Positions 21,744-34,545 of a stretch of 64,000 nt of DNA are shown piece after piece (position 1 is the first letter of the stretch; every line of letters begins with the position of its first letter). Under the pieces are notes generated by a model. The model made no database searches and had not been told where the DNA came from. It saw only the letters and a program-made list of their open reading frames with translations. The DNA is from Halomonas sp. Bachu 37 (GTDB taxonomy: Bacteria > Pseudomonadota > Gammaproteobacteria > Pseudomonadales > Halomonadaceae): contig NZ_CP137552.1 in assembly GCF_039691755.1 (NCBI RefSeq), positions 1,240,001 through 1,304,000 of the forward strand, given 5' to 3'. A program made the position numbers and the translations under genes.

Positions 21744-23054
21744 ATGCAAGAGACGACTCCTCGGCAGCGCTTGGCGGGCGTGCTCATACTACTTGGGCTT
21801 ATCGTGCAGATTGCGGGTTTTACCGGCGAGTTATCGACCGCTCATGCAGTGAGCTACTTGCTGTGGGCGGGAGTGGCGCTGCTGTGGCGGGATATTCCCA
21901 GGCGCTCGCGCTTTCAGGCAGGTGTGCTGATCGGATTGGGTGCGGGAATGTTGGTGGTGGCGCGATTTGTTTACGGCGCTGAGGTCGATTGGCCTGCCAT
22001 GCTGCAGGGTAATGTGTTCGTGGTGGCCATGCTGGTGGGCGTCAGCTTTATCTCGCTGATTGGCAAGCAAGGCAATAAAGGCGCATCGGGAAGCCGACTG
22101 ACCGGAGCCGGTGGCGTGCTGCGCACTTGGCTGGGGGTGCATTTTCTGGGCACGATTTTAAACCTTTCGACCGTATTCATGGTCGGCGATAAATTGGCGC
22201 GGCGGGGGCCGCTCACCATCCCCCAGCTATTGGCGCTTAATCGTGGGCTTTCCAGCGCGGCGTTGTGGTCGCCATTCTTTGCCTCCATGGCGGTGGTGAT
22301 CGCGCTGGTGCCGGATGTGCAGTATGCGCGAATTGCAATGGTGGGCTTCCCCCTGGCAATGGTCTCGGGCTTACTCACCACGCTGGAGTTGCGCCGGCGG
22401 TTCGATCTTGCCGATGTGGCAGGATTTTCTCTCTCCCCTCGCAGCCTGTTGATGCCAGTGGGCATGGCGCTGCTAGTGATGCTGTTTCACTTCTGGCTGA
22501 CACCTTCGCTCACGATTGTAAGTATCATTACCTTTCTGCTGCCCGGCGTGGCGCTACTGAGCAACCTGCCCCAGGGGCCACGCTGGACCTTACGCCGGAT
22601 TCGCCAACATACCACCACTCGGCTACCGGCCATGCGTGGGGAAATTTCGCTGTTCCTGGCGGCGGGTCTGCTGACGATAGGGCTATCGACTCTCGTGAGT
22701 GCAGCTGCGGGTAGCGACTGGACGCTATTTGCGACATTCGGCGCGCCTCAGGCGATGATAAGCTTCGTGGCGATCACGCTTAGCGCGCTCGCGGGGCTGC
22801 ATCCGATCATCGGTGTGTCGGTGCTGGCATCGATACTGAACATGCAGGGAGACGAACAGACGCTGTTCGCCTTCGTGGCGCTGGGTTCCTGGGCGTTCGG
22901 CACCAGCGTAGGCCCCCTGTCGGGAATAAACCTCTCCCTGCAAGGACGCTACGGGGTCAGCGGGTATCGAATGATGAAGAACAACCTGGGCTATGCGGCC
23001 GCCATGAGCGCGCTGGTACTGGCTGCCATCGCGCTCGTGGCCTGGTGGCAATGA
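21744..23054 (+). CDS. Polytopic inner-membrane protein, unknown function
   Basis: 436 residues with about 12 hydrophobic helices and almost no soluble domain. I do not recognise a named family. Two similar halves are suggested: a helix followed by a broken, Gly/Asn/Ser-rich segment occurs near residues 135-150 (HFLGTILNLSTVF) and again near 350-400 (GLHPIIGVSVLASILNMQG, then GTSVGPLSGINL). Such inverted-repeat layouts occur in ion-transporter superfamily carriers, so a transporter is a reasonable inference. The start has AAGGGA upstream. It converges on the YbeL-like gene with an eight-base gap. Confidence 0.75.
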   Translation: MQETTPRQRLAGVLILLGLIVQIAGFTGELSTAHAVSYLLWAGVALLWRDIPRRSRFQAGVLIGLGAGMLVVARFVYGAEVDWPAMLQGNVFVVAMLVGVSFISLIGKQGNKGASGSRLTGAGGVLRTWLGVHFLGTILNLSTVFMVGDKLARRGPLTIPQLLALNRGLSSAALWSPFFASMAVVIALVPDVQYARIAMVGFPLAMVSGLLTTLELRRRFDLADVAGFSLSPRSLLMPVGMALLVMLFHFWLTPSLTIVSIITFLLPGVALLSNLPQGPRWTLRRIRQHTTTRLPAMRGEISLFLAAGLLTIGLSTLVSAAAGSDWTLFATFGAPQAMISFVAITLSALAGLHPIIGVSVLASILNMQGDEQTLFAFVALGSWAFGTSVGPLSGINLSLQGRYGVSGYRMMKNNLGYAAAMSALVLAAIALVAWWQ

Positions 23055-23062
23055 GATATCGG

Positions 23063-23581
23063 CTAGACGGCCGCGCCGTTATGGACACGGGCGAAATAGC
23101 GGTGCCCGCAGGCATGGCAAGGCTCGATACGCGCTACGCTGGTAAGCGTCACTTCGGCATCGCAATGAACGCACGCCATACGGCCTGGCGCGGCGATTTC
23201 GCCCTCGCAGTAGTCCGCACGTGCGGCTTCCAGGTCGTCCGCCAGGCGCTCCCGGTCGACGCTGCTGCGATCGGCGATGGAGAGCAGCGATTCCGCCACA
23301 CGCCGCGAGAGCCGGCTCAAGTCGATTCCCAGCCACTGGGCCAGGTGCTTTCCGCTATCCGCCAGGTACAGGCGCATGTCCTTCAGGTCACGCTCAACCC
23401 AGGCGCGCAGCAGTGCCAGTTCATCCTTGGTGTACTCCTCGAGTTCGGTCTCGAATGCCACCGCCTCGTCCAGCTCATGCTGGAGATTCTCCCAGCTCAG
23501 CTCATTGGCACCATCCTGCACCCGCGCCAGGAGTCGTTCGTAGCCCTCGCGCAGACGGTGATCGTTATGCTTCTCGTTCAT
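23063..23581 (-). CDS. ybeL: YbeL-like zinc-ribbon protein (DUF1451)
   Basis: 172 residues. A long acidic helical region is followed by a C-terminal four-cysteine zinc ribbon (CVHCDAEV, then CHACGHRYF). This is the layout of E. coli YbeL, which also lies next to leuS-lptE-holA, so the neighbourhood supports the assignment. The biochemical role of the family is not known. It is divergent from leuS across about 185 bases. Confidence 0.85.
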   Translation of the reverse strand: MNEKHNDHRLREGYERLLARVQDGANELSWENLQHELDEAVAFETELEEYTKDELALLRAWVERDLKDMRLYLADSGKHLAQWLGIDLSRLSRRVAESLLSIADRSSVDRERLADDLEAARADYCEGEIAAPGRMACVHCDAEVTLTSVARIEPCHACGHRYFARVHNGAAV

Positions 23582-23650
23582 GATGGCACTCCTTTATTTT
23601 CCACTGTTCACGACTTGCTCCGGCTCGGCGAGGCAACTAACCGTTAGCCG

Positions 23651-23679
23651 TTCAAGGTTTTATCCGCATAGGATACAAT
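23651..23679 (+). promoter_or_regulatory. Sigma70-type promoter for leuS
   Basis: TTCAAG (23651-23656), a 17-base spacer and TACAAT (23674-23679) stand about 87 bases before the leuS start, in the ybeL-leuS divergent region. Confidence 0.5.
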
Positions 23680-23756
23680 CGAGCGAAGCAAACTGACATA
23701 CGTCATCCACCATTCACCTTGCGCTCGCTATGCGGGCCAGTACGCCAAGGCATTGA

Positions 23757-26841
<3,085 letters not shown>

Positions 26842-26845
<4 letters not shown>

Positions 26846-27900
26846 AAGTCTTTGCCGATCAGCTTCCCGCCGCCCTGGCCAATAAGCTTCCCAAGGTGGT
26901 GATTGTCGCCGGTGAAGAGCCGCTGCAGCACCGCGATGCCTGCGATGCGGTTCGCTCCGCAGCTCGCGAAGCCGGCATCGAGGAGCGTGAAGTGCTGGAC
27001 GTGGAAGCCAATTTCGCCTGGGGACGGCTGCATGAAGCGGCCGGTAACCTTTCGCTGTTCGCCTCCTCCAAGCTGCTGGAACTGCGTATGGGCAAGCACG
27101 CCCTGGGGCAGGAAGGTGCGAAGGCACTGGCAGGCTACGCCGAGCGTTTGTCGCAAAGGGAGGACATCCTGCTGATCAGTATGGGCAAGCTCGATGCCAG
27201 ACAGCAAAAGAGCGCCTGGTTCAAGGCGCTGGATAAACACGGCCTGTTCGTGCCGGTATGGCCGGTGGACACCAGTCGGCTCGGGTATTGGCTGCGCGAC
27301 CGCGGCGCACGCCATGGCTTGACGCTGGACATGGACGCAGCCCGGCTACTGGGGGAGCGTACCGAAGGCAATCTGCTGGCGGCCGACCAGGCGTTACAGA
27401 AGCTGGCGCTGCTTTCGCCATCTGGGGCGCGTATTACCGCCGACACGATCGCCCAGGGTGTCGAGGATAGCGCCCGCTATGATGTGTTCACCCTGACCGA
27501 TGCCTGCCTGAAAGGCGAGAAAGCCCGGGTGTCACGCATCGTCTATGGGTTACGAAGCGAAGGCGTCGAGGCTCCCATTGTGCTGTGGGCCTTGAGCCGC
27601 GAACTGCGCACCCTGCTCTCGCTGCAGCAGCATCTCGACCAGGGCCAGAGCTTCGATCACGCCTGCAAGGCGCAGAAACCCATGATCTTCGACAAGCGGC
27701 GCCCGGCCTACCAGAAGGCTATCAGCCGCCTGCCGCTGAAGCGCCTGCATAAGCTGTTGCTGATGGCGCAACGCTTGGATCTTGCCATCAAGGGAGCGGC
27801 GGACATTCCCACCTGGCAGGGATTGCACGATTTGGCCTTCACGCTTGCCGGTGGACGAGGACTGCTGGCCGACTCCCCCGCCACTTACCGAGCACGATAA
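26842..27900 (+). CDS. holA: DNA polymerase III delta subunit
   Basis: 352 residues, the clamp-loader subunit that opens the beta clamp. It starts at a GTG (26842) whose GTGA overlaps the lptE stop by four bases. This gives MKVFADQLPAAL, aligning with the E. coli N terminus; an in-frame GTG two codons earlier is less likely. Recognisable segments are the N-terminal AAA-like fold (VVIVAGEEPLQHRDACDAVR) and the C-terminal collar helices (LSRELRTLLSLQQHL). It is last in leuS-lptE-holA. Confidence 0.93.
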
Positions 27901-28057
27901 GCGCATCAATCGTTTTGTATTGACTCGAAAACGAAGAGGACAAACTGGATGAGAAATTCCGGCAAGTGATATATAAATAAAAAGTGTGATATTCGTAATA
28001 CGTGGGAAACCTCACCTTACTTCTTTAATTTCTGCTTACCACAAGGAAGAAAAGACC

Positions 28058-28459
28058 ATGACGAAACTGCGCGTATATCTGACCCCGCTGCTGATCATCG
28101 CCCTGCTGGCCGGCAGTTTTTCCGCCTCGGCCGCACCGGCCACCATTAGCAACGACAATACGCTGATTTCGACCCAGGAAGCCTTGAGTGCCGATAATAG
28201 TGGTGCCGAGCGTGAACGTATTCATGAACTACTGGCCAGGGCGGATGTTCAGGATCAACTCCTTGCCCACGGAGTCAGCATGGAAGAAGTCCACGAACGT
28301 GTCGCCGCCCTGAGCGACGCCGAAGCCCATCAGATGGCCGAGCAACTGGAACAGCTTCCCGCTGGTGCGGGAGCCGTCGGGGCCCTCTTCGCCGTATTCG
28401 TGATCCTTCTGATTACCGATATCCTGGGCTTGACCGACGTCTATCCGTTTACGCGCTGA
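28058..28459 (+). CDS. PA2779 family small membrane protein
   Basis: 133 residues. A signal peptide (to SASAA) precedes a helical, charged middle with a repeated EEVHERVAAL-type heptad pattern, and then a single C-terminal membrane helix (GALFAVFVILLITDILGL). It is followed ten bases later by the PA2778-type peptidase gene; the two families occur as a pair in many Proteobacteria. Function is unknown. The partner belongs to the C39 fold, so a peptidase-substrate or peptidase-anchor relationship is an inference. The start has AAGGA upstream. Confidence 0.82.
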   Translation: MTKLRVYLTPLLIIALLAGSFSASAAPATISNDNTLISTQEALSADNSGAERERIHELLARADVQDQLLAHGVSMEEVHERVAALSDAEAHQMAEQLEQLPAGAGAVGALFAVFVILLITDILGLTDVYPFTR

Positions 28460-28468
28460 GTCGCTCCC

Positions 28469-29416
28469 ATGTCGCGACTTTACTACGCCCGTTCTGCGGG
28501 CGTTTTGCTTATTCTGGCCTTGCTAACCGGGTGTGCCACCGCCGTACATCTGCAGGACACCACGTTACGCTCGCTGCCCCAGCAGGTTCTACTAGTGGAT
28601 GTGCCGTTTCATGCCCAGAGCGAATATCAGTGTGGCCCCGCATCACTGGCCATGGTGCTCAATCACCGTGATATCGACACCACGGTGGAAGAGCTGATTC
28701 CCCAGGTCTTCCTGCCGGGTCGCGATGGTAGCTTGCAACCCGAGATGCTGGCAACGACACGCCGGCACGCCAAGGTAGCCTTTCCCATTGATGCCTCGAT
28801 GGATGCCTTGCTGAAGGAAGTTGCAGCAGGTCATCCGGTGGTTGTGATGCAAAACCTCGCCCTACCAGCCTGGCCCATGTGGCATTACGCCGTGGCAATC
28901 GGCTATGACCTACAAAAACAGGAGATCATCCTGCACAGCGGGGAGAACCGCGAACACAGCATGGCGTTCAGCCGTTTCGATGCCACCTGGGCACGCAGCG
29001 ACCGGTGGGGGTTCATCGTCCTACCCCCGGGCGAGCTTCCGAGCGATACCGCACCATACCGAGCCATGGACGCCATCAGCTCATTTGAAGAAGTGCAAGG
29101 CGCGCGAGCTGCATTACCCAGCTGGCTAGCGCTCAGTACCGCCTATCCCGACTTCGCCATGGGCCATTTCGCGCGGGGTAACGCCCTGTATGCCACGAAC
29201 TCAGTGTCTTCAGCGCAGCGAGCGTTTCGTCGTGCTATACAAGAAGACGATTCACTCGGTGCCGCCTGGCTGAATCTGGGGCTGTTGCAAGCACAACAAG
29301 GCGAGCATGACGAAGCGCTTGAATCCTTGCATCAAGCCGCCGCCATTCCCGGCCCTTGGCAATCCCGCGCCAGACAAACACTCGAAGCTTCAGGCGACTT
29401 TAATAAGTCGCCTTAA
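28469..29416 (+). CDS. PA2778 family C39-like peptidase lipoprotein with TPR
   Basis: 315 residues. The lipobox LLTGC places the acyl cysteine at 22. A papain-like C39 domain follows with Cys55 in YQCGPASLAMVL and His139 in WHYAVAIGYD, so the catalytic residues are intact. From about residue 220 a TPR-like helical repeat continues to the end (GHFARGNALYATNS, then AAWLNLGLLQAQQGEHDEAL). Lipidation and context suggest a periplasmic, membrane-tethered peptidase. Unlike bacteriocin-export C39 domains it is not fused to an ABC transporter, and its substrate is not known. Confidence 0.87.
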   Translation: MSRLYYARSAGVLLILALLTGCATAVHLQDTTLRSLPQQVLLVDVPFHAQSEYQCGPASLAMVLNHRDIDTTVEELIPQVFLPGRDGSLQPEMLATTRRHAKVAFPIDASMDALLKEVAAGHPVVVMQNLALPAWPMWHYAVAIGYDLQKQEIILHSGENREHSMAFSRFDATWARSDRWGFIVLPPGELPSDTAPYRAMDAISSFEEVQGARAALPSWLALSTAYPDFAMGHFARGNALYATNSVSSAQRAFRRAIQEDDSLGAAWLNLGLLQAQQGEHDEALESLHQAAAIPGPWQSRARQTLEASGDFNKSP

Positions 29417-29480
29417 TGATTTTCCTGCTTTTGATCATCCCCTTTTCCGCTCACGCTTCAGCGCAAAATAATGGAGTTTG

Positions 29481-29537
29481 ATGATGGCTAAGCTCACTGC
29501 AATTTGTTTTATTCATAGGAGGGTCGTTATGGACTAA
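29481..29537 (+). CDS. Possible 18-residue upstream ORF
   Basis: ATGATG with GGAG four bases upstream opens an 18-codon frame ending in TAA, 34 bases before the next gene. It has its own ribosome site but no recognisable content, so it may be a leader peptide or chance. Confidence 0.22.
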   Translation: MMAKLTAICFIHRRVVMD

Positions 29538-29571
29538 CGGCGAGGTTACTTGATCAACAAGGAGTTGACTC

Positions 29572-30105
29572 ATGAATGCTTGGTTTACTGCGACCGTTCC
29601 GTCTGTGCTGAGCGCGTGGTTCTTTTTCTGCATCATGAGCCTGGCTCCCGTGTGGGGCAATACCTACCCGGTCACACCCAGTACTCTTGCTCCACTCGAG
29701 GATGACGAGCCGGTGCTTTCCATGTCGATCGACAATCAGCAATACCAGCTGTCACGAGCTCAGATCGAGAGTTACCCCCTCTATGATGTCGACATGGAGC
29801 ATCCAGCAGGCCTGGAAGGCCGCTTTACCGGCGTTTGGCTGGATGATTTTCTTGAAGGCGAAGGTGTTTCTCCCCAGGAAAGAATCCGCTTGGTAGCCCA
29901 TGATAAGTACACCGTGTTTCTCAATGAAGCAGAACGTCGCAATACGCGTTATCTATTGGTCACGCGATTGGACGGGGAACCCTTGAGCCGAGAGCAGTTC
30001 GGGCCGTTACTGCTTGTGGCTCCCGAGGAAGCCGACCGGGTCAATGCAGGTATCTTGCCCATGACCCGGTGGATATGGGCGATTGGGGAGATATATCAAC
30101 AATGA
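29572..30105 (+). CDS. Exported protein with a molybdopterin-oxidoreductase-like fold
   Basis: 177 residues with a signal peptide ending near VWGNT. The rest resembles the small oxidoreductase molybdopterin-binding-like domain (SUOX fold): LEGRFTGVWLDDFLEGEGV and a closing RVNAGILPMTRWIWAI are typical. The cysteine that binds molybdenum in true sulfite oxidases is not seen, so it probably does not bind the cofactor and may be a ligand-sensing domain. It overlaps the next gene, a diguanylate cyclase, by ATGA. The pairing suggests a periplasmic sensor working with that enzyme; this is inference. Confidence 0.7.
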   Translation: MNAWFTATVPSVLSAWFFFCIMSLAPVWGNTYPVTPSTLAPLEDDEPVLSMSIDNQQYQLSRAQIESYPLYDVDMEHPAGLEGRFTGVWLDDFLEGEGVSPQERIRLVAHDKYTVFLNEAERRNTRYLLVTRLDGEPLSREQFGPLLLVAPEEADRVNAGILPMTRWIWAIGEIYQQ

Positions 30106-31319
30106 ACACGTCCAATGCCTTCCCCACCCGGCGCACTCGATTCACTCGTTGGTGCCTGGCTGCGGGCTTTGCCGTGATTGCCGGGGTCGCCGCGCTGCTG
30201 ATCGGTCTCTACGTGCATCATGTAAGGCAACAAGTCGGCTCCGACTACACTGCGCTGGTTGCCGACATCGTTCGCGCCCAACAGCTCGGCCCACAACTGG
30301 AGCTGGCATTGGACAACCTTGTCGAGCAGCCCACCCCCCAATACCTGCATCAACTCAATCAGTTGACATGGCTTGCCGAACAGCAGTTGAAGAGTGCGCA
30401 ACAGGGACTGGAACGCTACCCGTTATTGACCCGCGATTACGCTTATCTGCAAGACGATATCTATCTGCTGGAACAGCAACTGACGGAACTGGCCGAGCTC
30501 GCCCCTCATGCCAGAGACCGCGCCGCATTGACCGAGTTACAGCAATTGGGGAGCAATATCGAAGTCAACCTGGCATGGATATACAGTGAGCTCAACAACC
30601 TGGTACATACCGCAGTGGGACATCAGCGCTTGATGAGCCAACGCCTCGCCCAGGCGGTTACCGCCCTGGTAGCTCTAGTACTGCTGATTACCGCCATCCT
30701 GTTGGCCGCAGTGCTTCATCTGCAACGCCAGCGTAATACCATGCAACAGTTGATGCTGACCGATGAACTGACTGGCTTGTTCAACAGGCGCTACCTGGTC
30801 GCCACGATTTCCAATCAACTAGCCCAGGCACGCCGCCAGCATCAGCCCGTGAGCTTTATGCTGATGGATCTGGATCACTTCAAGTATATCAATGATACTT
30901 ATGGTCATCCGGTGGGAGATGAAGTCTTGCGGCGGGTAACTCGGCGTATTGCCGCACTGAGTCGTGAAATCGACACGCTGGCGCGCATCGGTGGTGAGGA
31001 GTTTTGTCTTCTCATGCCCAACACCAGCAAGGAAGCGGCGGAACAGGTCGCCGCTCGTATTCGCGAAGAGATCGCAGCACTGCCACTGGACACTGTCACA
31101 GCGACACTCGGGGTGACCATCAGCATCGGTCTTACCACGACGGAAAACGGTGAACATACATTCGAGCAGCTCTACTCCTTCGCTGACCAGGCGCTTTACC
31201 AGGCCAAGGAGAAAGGCCGTGATCGCACGGAAACCGTGCTACCCCCTTTTCCCGTCGGTAGTTCCCCCAGCACACGTCCGCCTGCTCTGCATAACTATCA
31301 TCAAGAGCGCCACGTTTAG
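30102..31319 (+). CDS. Membrane diguanylate cyclase (GGDEF)
   Basis: 405 residues. Two membrane helices (about 19-38 and 187-206) bracket a helical periplasmic domain of about 145 residues. The cytoplasmic GGDEF domain has an intact active site GGEEF at 297-301 and an RxxD inhibitory site (REID, 288-291) exactly five residues before it. It should make cyclic di-GMP with product inhibition. Its start overlaps the stop of the preceding exported protein by four bases. It converges on sthA with a 17-base gap. Confidence 0.93.
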   Translation: MNTSNAFPTRRTRFTRWCLAAGFAVIAGVAALLIGLYVHHVRQQVGSDYTALVADIVRAQQLGPQLELALDNLVEQPTPQYLHQLNQLTWLAEQQLKSAQQGLERYPLLTRDYAYLQDDIYLLEQQLTELAELAPHARDRAALTELQQLGSNIEVNLAWIYSELNNLVHTAVGHQRLMSQRLAQAVTALVALVLLITAILLAAVLHLQRQRNTMQQLMLTDELTGLFNRRYLVATISNQLAQARRQHQPVSFMLMDLDHFKYINDTYGHPVGDEVLRRVTRRIAALSREIDTLARIGGEEFCLLMPNTSKEAAEQVAARIREEIAALPLDTVTATLGVTISIGLTTTENGEHTFEQLYSFADQALYQAKEKGRDRTETVLPPFPVGSSPSTRPPALHNYHQERHV

Positions 31320-31336
31320 GGCTGGAAGATGTAAGG

Positions 31337-32728
31337 CTAGAAAACGCGGTTGAGCCCATTCTGCGCCGCCACCCGGTAGGCTTCGGCCATGGTGGGATAA
31401 TTGAAGGTGGTATTGATGAAATACTTGAGCGTATTCGCTTGCCCTTTCTGTTGCATGATCGCCTGACCGATATGAACGATTTCAGACGCCTGGTCGCCAA
31501 AACAGTGGATGCCCAGCAGCTCCAGGGTATCCTGATGGAACAGGATCTTCAGCATACCCACGGTATCACCGGTAATCTGCGCTCTCGCCGTGTCCTTGAA
31601 AAAGGCCTGGGCAACTTCGTAAGGTACCTTTGCTTCCGTCAGCTCACGCTCGTTGGCTCCGAACGAGCTGATTTCCGGTATGGTGTAGATTCCGGTAGGC
31701 ACATCCGACACGAACCGAAAGTCCTTTTCCAACAGTTCATTGCTCGAGTTGAGCCCCTGGTCGTAGGCAGCACTGGCAAGACTCGGCCAGCCAATGACAT
31801 CGCCGCCAGCATAGATGTGTGGAATCGTGGTGCGATAATGCTCATCCACATGTAGCTGACCCCGCCCGTTGGCCTCCAGGCCGATGTTCTCCAGGCCCAG
31901 ACTATCGGTATTACCAGTACGACCGTTAGCCCACAAGAAGGCATCGGCACGCAGCTTCTTGCCCGATTTCAAATATACCGTGACTCCGGTTTCATCTCCC
32001 TCCACTCGCTCATACTCTTCGTTATGGCGGATCAACACACCATGCTTGCGCAAGTGGTAGGAAAGCGCATCACTGATCTCGTCATCCAGAAACGAGAGCA
32101 GACTATCACGGTTATTGATCAAGTCGACCTTGAGGCCCAGTCCCGAGAAAATGGAAGCGTATTCACAACCGATGACACCGGCACCGAAGATGATCAGAGT
32201 ACGCGGTGTATGCGACAGACTCAGGATGGTATCGGAGCAGTAGATACGCGGGTGACGAAAGTTGATATCGGCGGGGCGATAAGGCCTCGAGCCTGTGGCG
32301 ATAACGATCTTGGGCGCAACGAGTTCCTCGACGCCTTCGTGGTTATCGCGGACCAGCACCGTGTGCTCGTCCTTGAAATGTGCCAGCCCATTGAACAGGT
32401 CGATGCGATTGCGTGCATAGAAGTTGGTACGCATCGCCACTTGCTTGTCGATGGTGTCGTGACAACGTTCCATGATCTTGGGAAACGAGAACCAACGCGG
32501 CTCGCCGATATCGCGGAACATACGGTTGGTATTGAACTGCATGATCTGCTTGACTTGGTGGCGAAGCGCCTTGGAAGGGATCGTTCCCCAATGAGTACAG
32601 TTACCCCCCACCTGGCTCTGCTTCTCTATCACGGCCACGCGCTTGCCGTGCTTGGCAGCGTTGATAGCGGCGCTCTCCCCCGCCGGTCCCGTACCGATAA
32701 CCACTACGTCATAGTGATGGACTGCCAT
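31337..32728 (-). CDS. sthA: Soluble pyridine nucleotide transhydrogenase
   Basis: 463 residues, a flavoprotein that balances NADPH and NADH. The FAD loop [13 protein letters not shown] is at the N terminus. In place of the redox CxxxxC of lipoamide dehydrogenases it has [17 protein letters not shown], with only one of the two cysteines, which is diagnostic for SthA. The NAD(P) loop [16 protein letters not shown] is mid-protein. It lies just after nqrM on the same strand, as in Pseudomonas, with 112 bases between. Confidence 0.96.
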   Translation of the reverse strand: MAVHHYDVVVIGTGPAGESAAINAAKHGKRVAVIEKQSQVGGNCTHWGTIPSKALRHQVKQIMQFNTNRMFRDIGEPRWFSFPKIMERCHDTIDKQVAMRTNFYARNRIDLFNGLAHFKDEHTVLVRDNHEGVEELVAPKIVIATGSRPYRPADINFRHPRIYCSDTILSLSHTPRTLIIFGAGVIGCEYASIFSGLGLKVDLINNRDSLLSFLDDEISDALSYHLRKHGVLIRHNEEYERVEGDETGVTVYLKSGKKLRADAFLWANGRTGNTDSLGLENIGLEANGRGQLHVDEHYRTTIPHIYAGGDVIGWPSLASAAYDQGLNSSNELLEKDFRFVSDVPTGIYTIPEISSFGANERELTEAKVPYEVAQAFFKDTARAQITGDTVGMLKILFHQDTLELLGIHCFGDQASEIVHIGQAIMQQKGQANTLKYFINTTFNYPTMAEAYRVAAQNGLNRVF

Positions 32729-32840
32729 AAGTCTTTGCTACTCCCTTGATCCCTTGTGTACGAGGAGAGGCCGGCTTCGCCACAAGCCAACCTCACCCCC
32801 TTCCGTAGGCTGATACTATTCTTTCAAGTCAACGCAATAT

Positions 32841-33098
32841 TTACCGCCGGGTGGCATCGTACCCCAGATCCGCGCCGCGACTCTCGTCACTGCGGCGTCT
32901 TTCTTCGAGGCGGCGCTTACGATTCTCTTCTTCACAGACCTCGTCCTTGCCACCACAGATATCACAGCCCTGCTTGAGCCCCAGCTGGTTCAGCCCACCG
33001 CAGGAACCAGCGATCGGCTTGCGCCCCATGAGCACACCTACTGCCATGGCCGCGACGCCCAACAACATGAACCCTAGAACCAATAACCAAATCGTCAT
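32841..33098 (-). CDS. nqrM: Na+-NQR maturation protein NqrM
   Basis: 85 residues with one N-terminal membrane helix (about 3-24) and four cysteines (33, 45, 48, 55) in the pattern CGGLN...CDICGG...C, which defines NqrM (DUF539). NqrM is needed to assemble the iron centre held between NqrD and NqrE. A charged Arg/Glu tail follows. It lies after nqrF, with a hairpin in the gap. Confidence 0.93.
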   Translation of the reverse strand: MTIWLLVLGFMLLGVAAMAVGVLMGRKPIAGSCGGLNQLGLKQGCDICGGKDEVCEEENRKRRLEERRRSDESRGADLGYDATRR

Positions 33099-33179
33099 AC
33101 ATCCTCCTATTGGGCATGTTTCCTTCCCTCAAGACAACAATACCTTGGTGAAGTGCCCTTCATATTATACCGCCACTCC

Positions 33180-33212
33180 AAACCAAACGGGGCCGACCTT
33201 CCGGCCAGCCCC
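33180..33212 (-). terminator. Terminator after nqrF
   Basis: A 10-bp G+C-rich stem with two G-T pairs (33189-33198 with 33203-33212) and a four-base loop is followed leftward by GTTTGGTTT. It lies between nqrF and nqrM and may be partial, letting some transcripts reach nqrM. Confidence 0.6.
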
Positions 33213-33237
33213 GCAATATGCCCGTAGGCAAGTGGTA

Positions 33238-34470
33238 TCAACCACCGAAATCATCCAGAAGGATGTTTTCCGGTTCCACCCCGAGATCAAGCAGCAACTT
33301 GATCACCGAGGCGTTCATCATCGGCGGACCACACATGTAGTACTCGCAATCCTCGGGGGCCGGATGGTCCTTGAGGTAATTCTCGTACAACACGTTGTGG
33401 ATGAATCCGGTCGGTCCTTCCCAATTGTCTTCCGGCTGCGGATCGGAAAGCGCCAGGTGCCATTCGAAGTTGGGGAACTCCTCGGCCAGCTGATCATACT
33501 CTTCGTTATAGAAGGTTTCCCTCCAGGAGCGAGCACCGTACCAGAACGAAATCTTGCGATCGCTCTTGAGACGCTTGAGCTGATCGAAGATATGACTGCG
33601 CATCGGTGCCATGCCTGCACCACCACCGATGAAGATCATTTCCGCATCGGTATCCTTGGCGAAGAATTCACCGAAGGGTCCCATGACGGTCACTTTATCG
33701 CCCGCCTTCAAGCTGAAGACATAAGTCGACATCAGACCAGGCGGATGGCTGGTACCGGGAGGAGGCGTGGCAATACGGATATTGAACTTGAGGATGCCCT
33801 TTTCTTCCGGATAGTTCGCCATGGAGTAGGCGCGAATAACTTCCTCGTTATTCTTGTGGGAGGTCTTGAATAGATCGAACTTCTCCCAGTCGCCGCGGTA
33901 CTCCTCTTCGATATCGAAGTCGGAGAACTTGATATCGTAGGGCGGCGCTACCAGCTGCACGTAGCCGCCGGCACGGAACGCCACTTCCTCGCCTTCAGGA
34001 AGCTTCAGGTTCAATTCCTTGATGAACGTGGCCACGTTGGGGTTGGCGATGACTTCGCACTCCCACTTCTTGACCCCGAACACCTCTTCCGGCACTTCCA
34101 CCTTCATGTCCTGCTTCACCGGCACCTGGCAGGAAAGGCGCCAGCCTTCCTTCTTCTCGCGCATGGTGAAGTGGGATTCTTCGGTCGGCAGGATGGAGCC
34201 GCCGCCCTCTTCCACGCGGCACTTGCACTGTGCGCAGGAGCCGCCGCCGCCACAGGCGGAAGAGAGAAAAATGCCGTTGGCCGCCAGCGTATTCAATAGC
34301 TTGCCGCCGGCTTGCGTAGTCAGGGTGTGCTCCGGGTCACCGTTGACCTCGATAGTCACATCCCCGCTACTCACGAGCTTGCTGCGTGCCGCCAGGATCA
34401 CCCCTACCAGGCCGATAACGACCACGGTGAACATGACCACACCAAGCAAGATGACAGTTGTATCAACCAT
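33238..34470 (-). CDS. nqrF: Na+-NQR subunit F (NADH dehydrogenase module)
   Basis: 410 residues. One N-terminal membrane helix precedes a plant-type 2Fe-2S ferredoxin domain (cysteines in [15 protein letters not shown], then a fourth in RLSCQV). An FAD-binding domain ([13 protein letters not shown]) and an NAD-binding domain ([14 protein letters not shown]) follow. It is the entry point for electrons from NADH into the sodium pump. The start has TAGGAAA upstream. It is last of nqrABCDEF. Confidence 0.97.
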   Translation of the reverse strand: MVDTTVILLGVVMFTVVVIGLVGVILAARSKLVSSGDVTIEVNGDPEHTLTTQAGGKLLNTLAANGIFLSSACGGGGSCAQCKCRVEEGGGSILPTEESHFTMREKKEGWRLSCQVPVKQDMKVEVPEEVFGVKKWECEVIANPNVATFIKELNLKLPEGEEVAFRAGGYVQLVAPPYDIKFSDFDIEEEYRGDWEKFDLFKTSHKNNEEVIRAYSMANYPEEKGILKFNIRIATPPPGTSHPPGLMSTYVFSLKAGDKVTVMGPFGEFFAKDTDAEMIFIGGGAGMAPMRSHIFDQLKRLKSDRKISFWYGARSWRETFYNEEYDQLAEEFPNFEWHLALSDPQPEDNWEGPTGFIHNVLYENYLKDHPAPEDCEYYMCGPPMMNASVIKLLLDLGVEPENILLDDFGG

Positions 34471-34545
34471 GTCGGTTTCCTATTGCTGGATGTTGTCTTG
34501 ACCCGACAGCCGCTATTGGCAGCTGCCGGGAGACCAAACCCTGTC

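Noticed and set aside
27966..27992. GTGATAT repeated twice, 20 bases apart, before the PA2779 gene
   Set aside because: The repeat is short and lies in an A+T-rich stretch where chance repeats are likely; no promoter elements frame it.
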